DNA of 64,000 nucleotides from Lachnospiraceae bacterium (GTDB taxonomy: Bacteria > Bacillota > Clostridia > Lachnospirales > Lachnospiraceae). Below the pieces are notes generated by a model. The model did not search any database. It was not told where the DNA came from and saw nothing but the letters and a program-made list of their open reading frames with translations. Positions 53,720-62,066 of the stretch are shown piece after piece. How positions within the stretch are numbered: the first letter of the stretch is position 1; every line of letters begins with the position of its first letter. A program made the position numbers and the translations under genes. Location: the NCBI GenBank assembly GCA_017484135.1, contig JAFUTQ010000105.1, positions 1 through 64,000 of the forward strand, written 5' to 3'.

Positions 53720-55816
53720 ATGGATGTAAGTCAATATCTTGAGATTTTTATTGATGAGACCGGAGAACATATCCAGAGTCTGAGCGATTGCATCATGACA
53801 CTGGAAAGCGAACCGGAAAATAAGGATACGATCAATGAGATCTTCCGATCCGCACACTCCTTAAAGGGTATGGCCGGAACGATGGGCTTTAAGCGTATGC
53901 AGCATCTGACACATGACATGGAAAATGTGTTTCAGGAGGTGCGCAGCGATAAAGTAAAGGTGACCAGCGAAATGATCGACATCCTGTTTCAATGTCTGGA
54001 TGCGATTGAAGGATATCTTGAGAATATCAAGAGTACCTCAGATGAGGGGACGGAAGACAATGAAGCGTTGATCGCGGCATTGAATCAGTTCCTTGCCCAG
54101 GCGGAGGGCGCAGCACCGGCGCCTGCACCGGCTCCCGAAAAAAAGGAAGAAGCCGGGGAGAAAAAGGCGGATGGAGAGGATAAGAAAAAATTCCTGACGA
54201 TTCAGCTTTCGGACAGTGACAAGGATGCACTGAAAAATGCGGAGGAGTCCGGTGGGAAGCTGTATGGCATCACGGTCTATGTCAGCGAAGAATGTCTTTT
54301 GAAAGCAGCCAGAGCGTTTTTGGTATTTAAGGCGGTGGAGGAAAAAGGACAGATTGTTGTCTATTATCCGGCGCTGCAGGAGATTGAGGATGAGCAGTTT
54401 GGGACAGACTTTACCATTTTCGTCACATCGGATGAGGAATTAAACAAAATTCTGGAAGCAATCAAAGGAGTGTCGGAAATTGTAGATGCTGTAGGAGAAG
54501 AAGTGAAAGCCGAAGCTTTGGCGGGCGGCGCAGGAGAAGAGGAAGGGGAAGCTGCACCGGATGTTCCGGCTGTTGCCGAGACAAAGAAAGAAACTCCGGC
54601 TCCAAAGGACAATGCAAAACCGGCAGCAAAAGCAAAGACTGCCGGAAAACCGGTTGCCAGTCGTACGGTTCGCGTGGATATTGAGAAGCTGGATGCGTTG
54701 ATGAATCAGGTTAGTGAGCTGATTATCGCAAAGAACAGTCTGGTGTCTATCAGCTCGCAGGAGGAAAGTGATTTCCAAAATCAGACCTTCCGTGAACAAA
54801 TTGAATATCTGGAGAGAATTACAACGACTCTGCATGAGTCGGTTATGAAGGTGCGAATGGTGCCGATTGAAAGTGTGGTAAGTAAATTCCCTCGAATGAT
54901 TCGTGATCTTTCCAGACAGTTGAACAAAAAGATGGAATTACATATGACCGGTGAAGATACGGAGCTGGATCGTACCGTAGTAGATCAGATCGGAGATCCG
55001 CTGCAGCATTTGCTTCGAAATTCTGCAGATCACGGTCTTGAGAGCGCAGAACTTCGCGCGGAGCGTGGAAAGCCGGAGGTTGGCTCGATTAATCTGAATG
55101 CATATCAGGAGGGCAATAACGTTATCATTGAAGTGAGCGATGACGGTAACGGTATTGATACGGAGAGTGTAAAGAAAAAGGCGATTGAACGTGGCTTGGT
55201 AACTCCTGAGCAGGCGGAGAAGCTGAATCAGAAGGATATTATCAATTTCCTGTTTATGCCGAGCTTTTCCATGGCAAAGAAAATCACGGACATTTCCGGG
55301 CGTGGCGTTGGTCTGGATGTGGTAAAATCAAACATCGAGGCGCTGGGCGGAGATGTAGAGGTTGACAGTAAACTGGGCGAAGGTTCGAAATTTACGGTAA
55401 GACTTCCGTTGACGCTTGCAATTATACAGGCACTTATGGTTGAGGTGCGCGACGAGAAATATGCAATCGCGCTTGGATCCATTGAGACGATTGAGGATCT
55501 GCCGACCAGTGAAATCCGATTTGTGGAGTCACGGGAGGTAATCAATCTCCGAGGAAAAGTCATTCCGATTGTACGGCTTGATAAGGTGCTGGACAGCGTT
55601 CCGGCAGAGGTAGAGCCGGAAAGCCTTACAATTGTCATTGTAAGGAAGGGTGACCGGCTGGCAGGTCTCGTGGTAGATGATCTGATCGGACAGCAGGAAA
55701 TCGTTATCAAGTCTCTCGGTAAATATATCAACAACAACAACAAGACCATCAGCGGAGCTACGATTCTCGGCGATGGAGAGGTGGCCTTGATTGTGGATGT
55801 CAACACATTATTCTAA
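53720..55816 (+). CDS. cheA: Chemotaxis histidine kinase CheA
   Basis: 698 residues. It senses receptor state and phosphorylates CheY and CheB. P1 HPt with phospho-His46 in FRSAHSLKGMAG, CheY-binding P2 (about 155-265) flanked by Ala/Pro/Glu-rich linkers, P3 dimer helices, P4 kinase with N box HLLRNSADHGLES, G1 SDDGNGID and G2 GRGVGLDVVK, and the CheW-like P5. It starts 3 bases after cheB, with GGGGGTAAAG upstream. Confidence 0.97.
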   Translation: MDVSQYLEIFIDETGEHIQSLSDCIMTLESEPENKDTINEIFRSAHSLKGMAGTMGFKRMQHLTHDMENVFQEVRSDKVKVTSEMIDILFQCLDAIEGYLENIKSTSDEGTEDNEALIAALNQFLAQAEGAAPAPAPAPEKKEEAGEKKADGEDKKKFLTIQLSDSDKDALKNAEESGGKLYGITVYVSEECLLKAARAFLVFKAVEEKGQIVVYYPALQEIEDEQFGTDFTIFVTSDEELNKILEAIKGVSEIVDAVGEEVKAEALAGGAGEEEGEAAPDVPAVAETKKETPAPKDNAKPAAKAKTAGKPVASRTVRVDIEKLDALMNQVSELIIAKNSLVSISSQEESDFQNQTFREQIEYLERITTTLHESVMKVRMVPIESVVSKFPRMIRDLSRQLNKKMELHMTGEDTELDRTVVDQIGDPLQHLLRNSADHGLESAELRAERGKPEVGSINLNAYQEGNNVIIEVSDDGNGIDTESVKKKAIERGLVTPEQAEKLNQKDIINFLFMPSFSMAKKITDISGRGVGLDVVKSNIEALGGDVEVDSKLGEGSKFTVRLPLTLAIIQALMVEVRDEKYAIALGSIETIEDLPTSEIRFVESREVINLRGKVIPIVRLDKVLDSVPAEVEPESLTIVIVRKGDRLAGLVVDDLIGQQEIVIKSLGKYINNNNKTISGATILGDGEVALIVDVNTLF

Positions 55817-55831
55817 AAGGGGGTGCACGAC

Positions 55832-56296
55832 GTGGAAACAGGTATTGAAACAGCAGCAGGTGTTGCAAAACAGTATATTGTGGTGGAAATCGGAAACGAA
55901 CAGTATGGGATTGATATCGGATATGTTGACAATATTGTCCGTATGCAGGAGATTACCCGTGTTCCGAAATCACAGATTTACTTTAAGGGAATTATTAATC
56001 TGCGTGGAGAAATTGTCCCGATTATGAGCATTCGTACCAGAATGGGCTTAGAGGATGATGTGTTTACCAATTCAACCAGAATTATTATATTAAAGCTGGA
56101 ACAGCAGGGAAAATTTGGGATTATTGTTGATGAGGTAAGAGAGGTTGTGACGCTCAATGCAGATAAGGTAGAACGCACCAATATGAGTGTGAAGGAAGGC
56201 AGAGAGAGTTTTATTAACGGCATCGGAAAAAACGGAGAGGATTTGATTTCACTGTTGGATCTCAATTCCATCATTGAAGAGGATGACAACGTCTGA
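55832..56296 (+). CDS. cheW: Chemotaxis coupling protein CheW
   Basis: 154 residues. It couples receptors to CheA. Signatures: YIVVEIGNEQYGIDIGYVDNIVRM (key part NEQYGIDI), VPKSQIYFKGIINLRGEIVPI (key part GIINLRGEIVPI) and GIIVDEVREVV. I chose GTG 55832 since AAAGGGGG (55817-55822) lies 9 bases upstream; a GTG at 55823 falls inside that site. A 43-base palindrome follows before cheC. Confidence 0.93.
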   Translation: METGIETAAGVAKQYIVVEIGNEQYGIDIGYVDNIVRMQEITRVPKSQIYFKGIINLRGEIVPIMSIRTRMGLEDDVFTNSTRIIILKLEQQGKFGIIVDEVREVVTLNADKVERTNMSVKEGRESFINGIGKNGEDLISLLDLNSIIEEDDNV

Positions 56297-56316
56297 TTGG
56301 ATCGGTGCCGGAGCAT

Positions 56317-56359
56317 ATATCACAATATAGTGAGGCATTGCCTCACTATATTGTGATAT
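56317..56359. repeat. Perfect 21-bp inverted repeat between cheW and cheC
   Basis: Bases 56317-56337 are exactly complementary to 56339-56359 around a single central T at 56338. The lower stem is AT-rich (ATATCACAATATAG) and the tip GC-richer (TGAGGCA). No T tract follows. In mRNA it would form a very stable hairpin just upstream of the cheC ribosome-binding site (56423-56428). Confidence 0.9.
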
Positions 56360-56436
56360 GAGGAACTGTGAGGAAAGCATGTGCTGTCGAGGGAATGTTT
56401 GCATTTGGACAGTGCGGAAAGCAGGAGGATTTTTGT

Positions 56437-57057
56437 GTGGCTGAATATTCATTATCGGATGTCAATGACATGTACTATGATGTACTAAAGGAACTTGGAA
56501 ACATTGGAGCCGGGAATGCTACAACAGCAATCTCAAATATGTTGAATATAAAAATAAATATGCATGTTCCGCAGGTGGAATTGTTGACATTTCAGAAGCT
56601 TGGATCCGCCATTTGCCCTGAGGATGAGGAGATTGTCGGGGTTTATTTGGAGGTGACACAGGATATCTCCGGCAGCATGATGTTTCTGGCAAAACTGGAT
56701 TCAACACAGGCATTGGTCAACAAATTGATGGGGAGACCGGACGACTATAAAAAGGAGTTTGACGAGATGGATATGTCTGCGATAAAGGAGATTGGGAATA
56801 TTATTGCAAGCTCCTATTTGAACGCGCTGTCAACGATGACAGGACTCTGCATCGGACCGTCGGTTCCTTACATAGCGATTGATATGGCGGCGGCGATCTT
56901 AAGTGTTCCGGCCATTGAATTTGGAAAAATCGGGGACAATGCGCTGCTGATTACCACCGTGTTCGGCGATGATGTGATGATTGAAGGGTATTTTATCCTT
57001 CTGCCGGATTTGGAATCCTATGATAAAATTTTAGCATCCTTAGGAATACATATGTAG
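56437..57057 (+). CDS. cheC: CheY-P phosphatase CheC
   Basis: 206 residues. It dephosphorylates CheY and is activated by CheD. Both phosphatase motifs are intact: LKELGNIGAGNATTA (residues about 17-31) and IKEIGNIIASSYLNA. I chose GTG 56437 because AGGAGG lies 8 bases upstream and the protein then begins AEYSLSDVNDMYYDVLKEL like its relatives. An in-frame ATG at 56368 has no such site. Confidence 0.93.
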   Translation: MAEYSLSDVNDMYYDVLKELGNIGAGNATTAISNMLNIKINMHVPQVELLTFQKLGSAICPEDEEIVGVYLEVTQDISGSMMFLAKLDSTQALVNKLMGRPDDYKKEFDEMDMSAIKEIGNIIASSYLNALSTMTGLCIGPSVPYIAIDMAAAILSVPAIEFGKIGDNALLITTVFGDDVMIEGYFILLPDLESYDKILASLGIHM

Positions 57058-57070
57058 GGAGTGGACAAAA

Positions 57071-57556
57071 ATGGGCAATATAGTGAAAGTTGGAATGGCG
57101 GATCTGAATGTCTGTGCGGCACCGGATGTCATTACCACTTTGGGACTTGGATCCTGCATAGGAATTGCGCTGTATGACCCGGTAACAAAAATTGGTGGTC
57201 TTGCACATATTATGCTGCCGGATAGTAATTTAATGAAAAACAATACAAACGTTGCGAAATTTGCGGACACAGGCATTGAGGAACTGCTTGTCAGAGTAGA
57301 AAAAGCAGGTGCGGTAAAAAGGCGTCTGGTTGCCAAAATTGCCGGTGGAGCCAAGATGTTTGAAGTGTCCGGCACGTCTGAAGTCGGAAATATCGGAAAT
57401 CGAAATGCAGAAGCCTCCAGGGCGAAGTTAAAGAGTCTGGGTATTCCGCTGATTGCGGAGGATACCGGGCTGAATTACGGAAGAACGGTAGAGTTGCATT
57501 GTGACACGGGAGATTTTCTCATCAAATCCGTAGGAAAACCGCAAAAAATAATTTGA
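57071..57556 (+). CDS. cheD: Chemoreceptor deamidase CheD
   Basis: 161 residues. It deamidates receptor glutamines and binds CheC. Catalytic Cys in LGLGSCIGIALYD, His in GLAHIMLP and Thr/Gly region KIAGGAKMF are present. AGGGAG lies 11 bases before the ATG, 13 bases after cheC. Confidence 0.95.
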   Translation: MGNIVKVGMADLNVCAAPDVITTLGLGSCIGIALYDPVTKIGGLAHIMLPDSNLMKNNTNVAKFADTGIEELLVRVEKAGAVKRRLVAKIAGGAKMFEVSGTSEVGNIGNRNAEASRAKLKSLGIPLIAEDTGLNYGRTVELHCDTGDFLIKSVGKPQKII

Positions 57557-57569
57557 TACGGAGGCGCTG

Positions 57570-57860
57570 ATGAAGAAAACGAGATGGATTCCCGCAATTG
57601 TGATGCTGACAGCAGGTTTTCTATCCTGTGTGATGAGTATTTACCGGGGGAAGGATTTTTTGACCTTCGCCAAGACACTGCTTCTGGTAATGTTGATTTT
57701 TTATGTGCTTGGCGGGATCGTGGCATATATTCTTCAGCGGAGCTTTGATGCGGCGGCGGCAAAGGCGAAAGCGGAGGCAGAGAAACAGGAACAGGAACAG
57801 GCAGAGGAAGCTTCGGACGTGGAGATAACAGAGGGAAAAAGTGACAAACCGGAGGCTTAA
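57570..57860 (+). CDS. Small two-span membrane protein of unknown function
   Basis: 96 residues. Two membrane helices (about 6-24 and 36-56, the second LLLVMLIFYVLGGIVAYIL) and a charged Ala/Glu/Gln-rich cytoplasmic tail (AKAKAEAEKQEQEQAEE). I recognise no family. GGAGG lies 4 bases before the ATG. Its last codons contain the GGAGG of sigD, whose ATG follows the stop at once, so sigD translation may depend on it. Confidence 0.75.
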   Translation: MKKTRWIPAIVMLTAGFLSCVMSIYRGKDFLTFAKTLLLVMLIFYVLGGIVAYILQRSFDAAAAKAKAEAEKQEQEQAEEASDVEITEGKSDKPEA

Positions 57861-58625
57861 ATGAAAAAAGTTGATAAAGAAAAACTGTGGGAGATGTATG
57901 CTTCGCAGCCTTCTCCGGACATAAGAGAGCAACTTATAATTGAATATGCACCTCTGGTTAAGCTTGTAGCCGGCAGACTCAGCATGTATCTGGGATATAA
58001 TGTAGAATATGATGATCTGGTCAGCTATGGTGTGTTCGGGCTGATTGATGCCATTGACAAATTTGATCCGAAGAAAGATGTAAAGTTTGAAACCTATGCC
58101 AGTCTCAGAATCCGGGGCGCAATTTTAGATCAAATTCGCAAGATGGACTGGATTCCCCGCACCGTACGTCAGAAACAGAGAAAAATTGACGATGCAATTA
58201 AGAATATCGAGATGCGTACCGGAAAAAATGCATCCGATGAGGAAATTGCTGTTGAACTGGGAGTGTCTGAGGATGAATATATGACTTGGCAGTCTCAGCT
58301 TAAGGTTACGAATGTGGTATCTCTGAATGAGTATCTCGAGCAGGGGACGGAGCCTGCAATGGATGCTGGACACAATTCCCATTTTGTCCAGCCCGAGGAT
58401 GCTATTGCAGAGCAGGAATTAAAACAGGTGCTGGAGGAGAGCTTGGACACATTGACCGAGAAGGAACGAAAGGTAATTCTTTTGTATTATTATGAGGAGC
58501 TTACCTTAAAGGAAATCAGCAATGTGTTGGAGGTTTCCGAATCAAGAATCTCCCAGCTTCATACCAAGGCCTTGATGAAAATGAAAAAGAAAATGGGAGA
58601 TTATATGGGGGTTATGGTCATGTAG
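57861..58625 (+). CDS. sigD: Flagellar/motility sigma factor SigD (FliA)
   Basis: 254 residues. It directs transcription of late flagellar genes such as flagellin and chemoreceptors. Region 2: LVAGRLSMYLGYNVEYDDLVSYG and KFETYASLRIRGAILDQIRKMDWIPR (key part IRGAILDQIRKMDWIPR); region 4: ELTLKEISNVLEVSESRISQLHTKAL (key part SESRISQLHTKAL). CGGAGG lies 6 bases before the ATG. No anti-sigma FlgM gene is in the window. Confidence 0.97.
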   Translation: MKKVDKEKLWEMYASQPSPDIREQLIIEYAPLVKLVAGRLSMYLGYNVEYDDLVSYGVFGLIDAIDKFDPKKDVKFETYASLRIRGAILDQIRKMDWIPRTVRQKQRKIDDAIKNIEMRTGKNASDEEIAVELGVSEDEYMTWQSQLKVTNVVSLNEYLEQGTEPAMDAGHNSHFVQPEDAIAEQELKQVLEESLDTLTEKERKVILLYYYEELTLKEISNVLEVSESRISQLHTKALMKMKKKMGDYMGVMVM

Positions 58626-58658
58626 TATGGCGGTACGGTTTCATAAAAATCGCCATAC
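58625..58658 (+). promoter_or_regulatory. Leader hairpin before fapA
   Basis: GTATGGCG (58625-58632) is complementary to CGCCATAC (58651-58658) with an 18-base loop, between the sigD stop and the fapA ribosome-binding site. There is no T tract. Confidence 0.4.
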
Positions 58659-58681
58659 CGAGTGAAAGGAGGGGGATTTTT

Positions 58682-60280
58682 ATGGCTCAAAAGAATGCTT
58701 ATTTCAGGCTGAGTGTGAGAGAGGAAGGAACGTCTCTTACATTTATTCCGGCACAGCCCGGAGGGCAGCCTTTAGAGATCAGCGAGGTGACAGCTTATCT
58801 GGATAAATGCGGATGCAAGGAATATAATCTTCGCGAATTAAATCAGGCAATGACTGCGATGCAGGAAACAACGGTTTCGGTGGGGAACATTTATCCGCTG
58901 CATGTAAACGAAGAGATGGCTGTCAAGGTTACGTTGGATAAAATGTCGGTGAGGTGCCGGTTTTATCCGGCTTCGGAGAATGGTACGCTCATGACTGTGC
59001 AGGAAATTCTGTCTGATCTGAACTTCCGAAAAATCACAACCGGAATTAAGCAGGAGGAAATTCTCCGCTTTATCAATGACAAAGAATATTGTACGGATTA
59101 TATTATGGCGGCAGGGAAGATGCCGGTTCAGGGCAGAGACGCCAAGATTGAATATTTTTTTAATACGAATCTTAATCTGAGCCCGAAACATAACGAGGAC
59201 GGTTCCGTGGACTACCATGAGCTGAATGTGATCAGCCATGTAAAGAAGGGGGATCTGCTTGCACGGCTGATCAAGGAGATTCCGGGGCGGCCCGGGTCGG
59301 ATGTCTATGGAAATGCCGTGAATCCGCGTGTCGCAAAACCACTGCGTCTTGAACACGGAGCGAATATTTCGCTTTCGGAGGATGAAACAGAGCTTTACTC
59401 CGAGGTGACCGGGCATGCCAGTCTGGTCGCAGGACAGGTATTTGTCTCGGATGTATATGAGGTTCCGGCGGATGTAGACAATTCTACCGGAAATATCAAT
59501 TATGCCGGAAATGTAACGATTAAAGGAAATGTGAAGAGCGGTTTTTCTGTGGTGGCAGAGGGCGATGTTGTAATCGACGGCGTAGTTGAGGATGCCCGTG
59601 TTCAGGCGGGCGGACAAATCATCGTAAAACGCGGGATTCATGGAATGGCCAAGGGGATTTTGCAGGCAGAAGGGAATATCCTTTGCAAATTCATTGAGAA
59701 TGCGACTGTGCGGTCCGGCGGATACATTGAGACGGACTCTATTTTGTACAGCCGGGTATCTGCGGCAACCGAGGTTCGGGTGCAGGGGAAGAAGGGCTTT
59801 ATCACAGGAGGCGTCATTCAGGCCGGCAGGTTAATCAGTGCGCAGACCATTGGCTCGGAGATGGGCTCCAATACCTCCATTGAGGTGGGGGTTGAGCCGG
59901 AGAAAAAAGCGCGATTTATCGAGGTACAGCAGCTGATTCAGCAGGGGAACAAGGCGATTGCCCAGATTAAACCGGTTCTCATGACGTATAATGAAAAGCT
60001 TGCCCGCGGGGATACGCTGAAAGAAGAAACCATACAATATGTGCAGCAGCTTTCCAATGCTTTGCATGCCAAACAAAAAGAGCTGGAGCAGGTGCAGGCT
60101 GAGTATGAGCAGCTGCATGCGCTGCTTCTTCAAAGCAGCAGTGCAAAGATCAAGGTGTCGAGAACAATCTTTGCCGGAGTCACGGTGTGTATATCAGAAC
60201 AGAGCATGACCCTAAAGGGGAATCGTGATCACTGCCAGCTGACCAAAAATCAGGGAGAGATCGTGATTTCGACGATGTAA
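58682..60280 (+). CDS. FapA family (DUF342) polymer-binding-like protein
   Basis: 532 residues. It belongs to DUF342, now FapA. The N-terminal half has EIPGRPGSDVYGNAV. A right-handed beta-helix follows with repeated short strands, for example GNINYAGNVTIKGNVKSG, VVAEGDVVIDGVVEDA and IQAGGQIIVK-type turns (here VQAGGQIIVKRGI). A C-terminal coiled coil (about 415-480) follows. FapA links to flagellar and membrane-associated regulation in some bacteria, but the biochemical role is unclear. AAAGGAGGGGG precedes the ATG. It sits between sigD and the SwrB-like gene. Confidence 0.88.
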   Translation: MAQKNAYFRLSVREEGTSLTFIPAQPGGQPLEISEVTAYLDKCGCKEYNLRELNQAMTAMQETTVSVGNIYPLHVNEEMAVKVTLDKMSVRCRFYPASENGTLMTVQEILSDLNFRKITTGIKQEEILRFINDKEYCTDYIMAAGKMPVQGRDAKIEYFFNTNLNLSPKHNEDGSVDYHELNVISHVKKGDLLARLIKEIPGRPGSDVYGNAVNPRVAKPLRLEHGANISLSEDETELYSEVTGHASLVAGQVFVSDVYEVPADVDNSTGNINYAGNVTIKGNVKSGFSVVAEGDVVIDGVVEDARVQAGGQIIVKRGIHGMAKGILQAEGNILCKFIENATVRSGGYIETDSILYSRVSAATEVRVQGKKGFITGGVIQAGRLISAQTIGSEMGSNTSIEVGVEPEKKARFIEVQQLIQQGNKAIAQIKPVLMTYNEKLARGDTLKEETIQYVQQLSNALHAKQKELEQVQAEYEQLHALLLQSSSAKIKVSRTIFAGVTVCISEQSMTLKGNRDHCQLTKNQGEIVISTM

Positions 60281-60304
60281 AGTAAAATGGAGGGGGATGG
60301 AGAT

Positions 60305-60616
60305 ATGTCGATACGCCCGGTAGATTTTAACGGAATGATACAGCGCACGCAGGATGTGGGTACGATTAAACAGCAGGAGGATCATAAACCGCTGATTGAC
60401 CAGCAGAATATTCAGATTGAAGTGGAGAGGGAAGAATACCGTCATTCGGAACAGGTGCAGAGCAAGGACAACGCAGACGGAAAAGAAAACAATCTGGATG
60501 CAAAAAACGGAGACGGAAGCGGCTATCAGGGAAATAAAAAGAAAAAAAAGAAGTCCGGTCCGGAGGGCGGGGTTTTCAGGAAGAACAGATCTCAGGGATT
60601 TGATATGAAAATATAG
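60305..60616 (+). CDS. Small charged protein of unknown function
   Basis: 103 residues, hydrophilic, without membrane span or Cys. It starts SIRPVDFNGMIQRTQDVG, a pattern I recall in small flagellar-cluster proteins of clostridia, and the rest is low-complexity with a Lys run (NKKKKKKSGPEGG). GGAGGGGGATGGAG precedes the ATG at 60305; an in-frame ATG at 60287 lies upstream of it. The role is unknown. Confidence 0.7.
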   Translation: MSIRPVDFNGMIQRTQDVGTIKQQEDHKPLIDQQNIQIEVEREEYRHSEQVQSKDNADGKENNLDAKNGDGSGYQGNKKKKKKSGPEGGVFRKNRSQGFDMKI

Positions 60617-60697
60617 AGAACTGTTCGCAGAATACGCGATAGAAATTTGAACCTGACACGGAACGGCTGCCGGATATGAGGAATTAGAGGTGTAGTT

Positions 60698-61327
60698 ATG
60701 ACCGGAGTGGAAATTATTCTTGTGCTGGTAGGTCTGATTTTGATGGTGGGAAGCTTTATGGTAACGGAAAAGCTGTCCGGAAGGGAATTGAACCGGATTT
60801 CCCAGCTCAGTGAAACAGAAATCAGAACTATCCTGGAAAAACAGCTTGCAGCGGCGGACAGCCGGATTGATGACCAGATTGAGGATGCGATTGCCGGCTC
60901 GGTAGACAAGGTGGAACGCAGTCTGGACAAAGCTACGAATGAAAAAATGATGGCAATCAATGAATTTTCGGATACCATTTTGGAAAGCATGAATAAGACA
61001 CATAATGAAATTATGTTTTTGTATAGCATGCTGAATGACAAACATGCGCAATTGACGGATTTTGCATCCAAGCTGGAACAGATCAAAACGCAGATCATAC
61101 AGGAAATGAACCGGCTTCAGGAAGAGGCGGAAAGAGCACCGGTAGAAACGGCATCGGTGGAGGAGCATATCCCTGTTGAAAAGGGAGACGGCTTCAATCA
61201 CAACGATGAGATACTGGCATTGTATCGTCAGGGACTCAGACCGGTCGAGATTGCGAGGGAATTAAATCTCGGTACCGGCGAGGTGCAGTTAGTCATTGAG
61301 CTTTTCAAGGGAGATAGCGGATTATGA
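60698..61327 (+). CDS. SwrB-like membrane coiled-coil protein (DUF6115)
   Basis: 209 residues. One N-terminal membrane helix (about 4-24, VEIILVLVGLILMVGSFMV), a long coiled coil (about 35-145) and a C-terminal helix-turn-helix-like segment ILALYRQGLRPVEIARELNLGTGEV (key part GLRPVEIARELNLG). Architecture and place between sigD and rpsB match B. subtilis SwrB, which promotes assembly of the export gate and full SigD activity. Sequence similarity is mostly in the membrane anchor and C-terminal motif, so the name is inference. GAGGTG lies 7 bases before the ATG. Confidence 0.75.
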   Translation: MTGVEIILVLVGLILMVGSFMVTEKLSGRELNRISQLSETEIRTILEKQLAAADSRIDDQIEDAIAGSVDKVERSLDKATNEKMMAINEFSDTILESMNKTHNEIMFLYSMLNDKHAQLTDFASKLEQIKTQIIQEMNRLQEEAERAPVETASVEEHIPVEKGDGFNHNDEILALYRQGLRPVEIARELNLGTGEVQLVIELFKGDSGL

Positions 61328-61869
61328 AGCTGAAATATTATCTAAGAGGGCTGGGCATAGGCATTGTTGTGACCACGCTGATTCTGACTATTTCCCGTAC
61401 ATTTCAGGGGCAGACCATGACAGATGCCCAGATTATGCGCCGTGCAGAGGAACTTGGGATGATTCTGCCGGATGATTCCCGGGAATCGGATGGAATCGAA
61501 AGCGAAAGCGAAACAGAGACGGAGCATGTGGCAGAGGACGACACCGGTTCGGTTGGGATGCAGCAGAATCCGGCGGATTCTGCCGATTCTCCTGATAATG
61601 AGTCCGGACAGAATGCCGAAGATCCGCTGGCGAATGCCGCGCCACAGGAAAATGAGCAGGAAATGCTTGATTTTACGATTGGAGTGGGGGAATCCACATA
61701 TTCGATTGCACAGCGTCTTGCAGAAAATGGGCTGGTGGAGGATCGGAATACGTTTATCCATTATATGACAAATCACGGCTATGCGAGTCAGGTGCATCCG
61801 GGAGAGGTTCAGATTCCCTATGGAGCGACCGAAGAAGAAATCGCTCAGATTTTGATAACAGCGGAGTAA
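61324..61869 (+). CDS. Membrane-anchored YceG/MltG-like N-terminal domain protein
   Basis: 181 residues. One membrane helix (about 8-26, LGIGIVVTTLILTISRTF), a very acidic Ser/Glu-rich linker (about 52-110) and a LysM-like domain FTIGVGESTYSIAQRLAENGLV ... VQIPYGATEEEIAQIL, as found at the start of MltG (YceG). The catalytic transglycosylase domain of MltG is missing, so it probably only binds cell wall or regulates. It overlaps the SwrB-like gene by 4 bases (ATGA). A terminator follows. Confidence 0.75.
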   Translation: MKLKYYLRGLGIGIVVTTLILTISRTFQGQTMTDAQIMRRAEELGMILPDDSRESDGIESESETETEHVAEDDTGSVGMQQNPADSADSPDNESGQNAEDPLANAAPQENEQEMLDFTIGVGESTYSIAQRLAENGLVEDRNTFIHYMTNHGYASQVHPGEVQIPYGATEEEIAQILITAE

Positions 61870-61919
61870 AATTTTGCTGTTCGGTAGTTGATCACCGGAC
61901 GCTGCTAGGAAAATAAGAA

Positions 61920-61945
61920 AAGCCTCTTGCAGGGGGCTTTTTTTT
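61920..61945 (+). terminator. Terminator at the end of the flagellar locus
   Basis: AAGCCTC pairs with GGGGCTT around loop TTGCA, followed by eight T. It ends transcription from the flagellar side. Its loop doubles as the rpsB -35 hexamer. Confidence 0.8.
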
Positions 61946-61955
61946 GTGATATAAT
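61927..61955 (+). promoter_or_regulatory. Promoter of rpsB-tsf
   Basis: TTGCAG (61927-61932), 17 bases and TATAAT (61950-61955), preceded by TGA as an extended -10. The -35 lies inside the terminator hairpin. The leader to rpsB is about 105 bases with a short hairpin near 61964-61984 and a GC-rich stretch near 62000-62025. Confidence 0.75.
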
Positions 61956-62066
61956 TGTGTCCGTTGTGATAACAAAAAATCACATGTGCCGATCAGAAGG
62001 CGGGTGCCGAAGGGTTGCCGGATGACAAGAGGTACATGGAAGAACAACCAAATGGAGGAAAGTAAA

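Noticed and set aside
60212..61201. 329-codon minus-strand open frame across fapA end and SwrB-like gene
   Set aside because: Spans two real genes with good ribosome-binding sites on the plus strand; composition (Phe, Leu, His rich) is typical of antisense frames.
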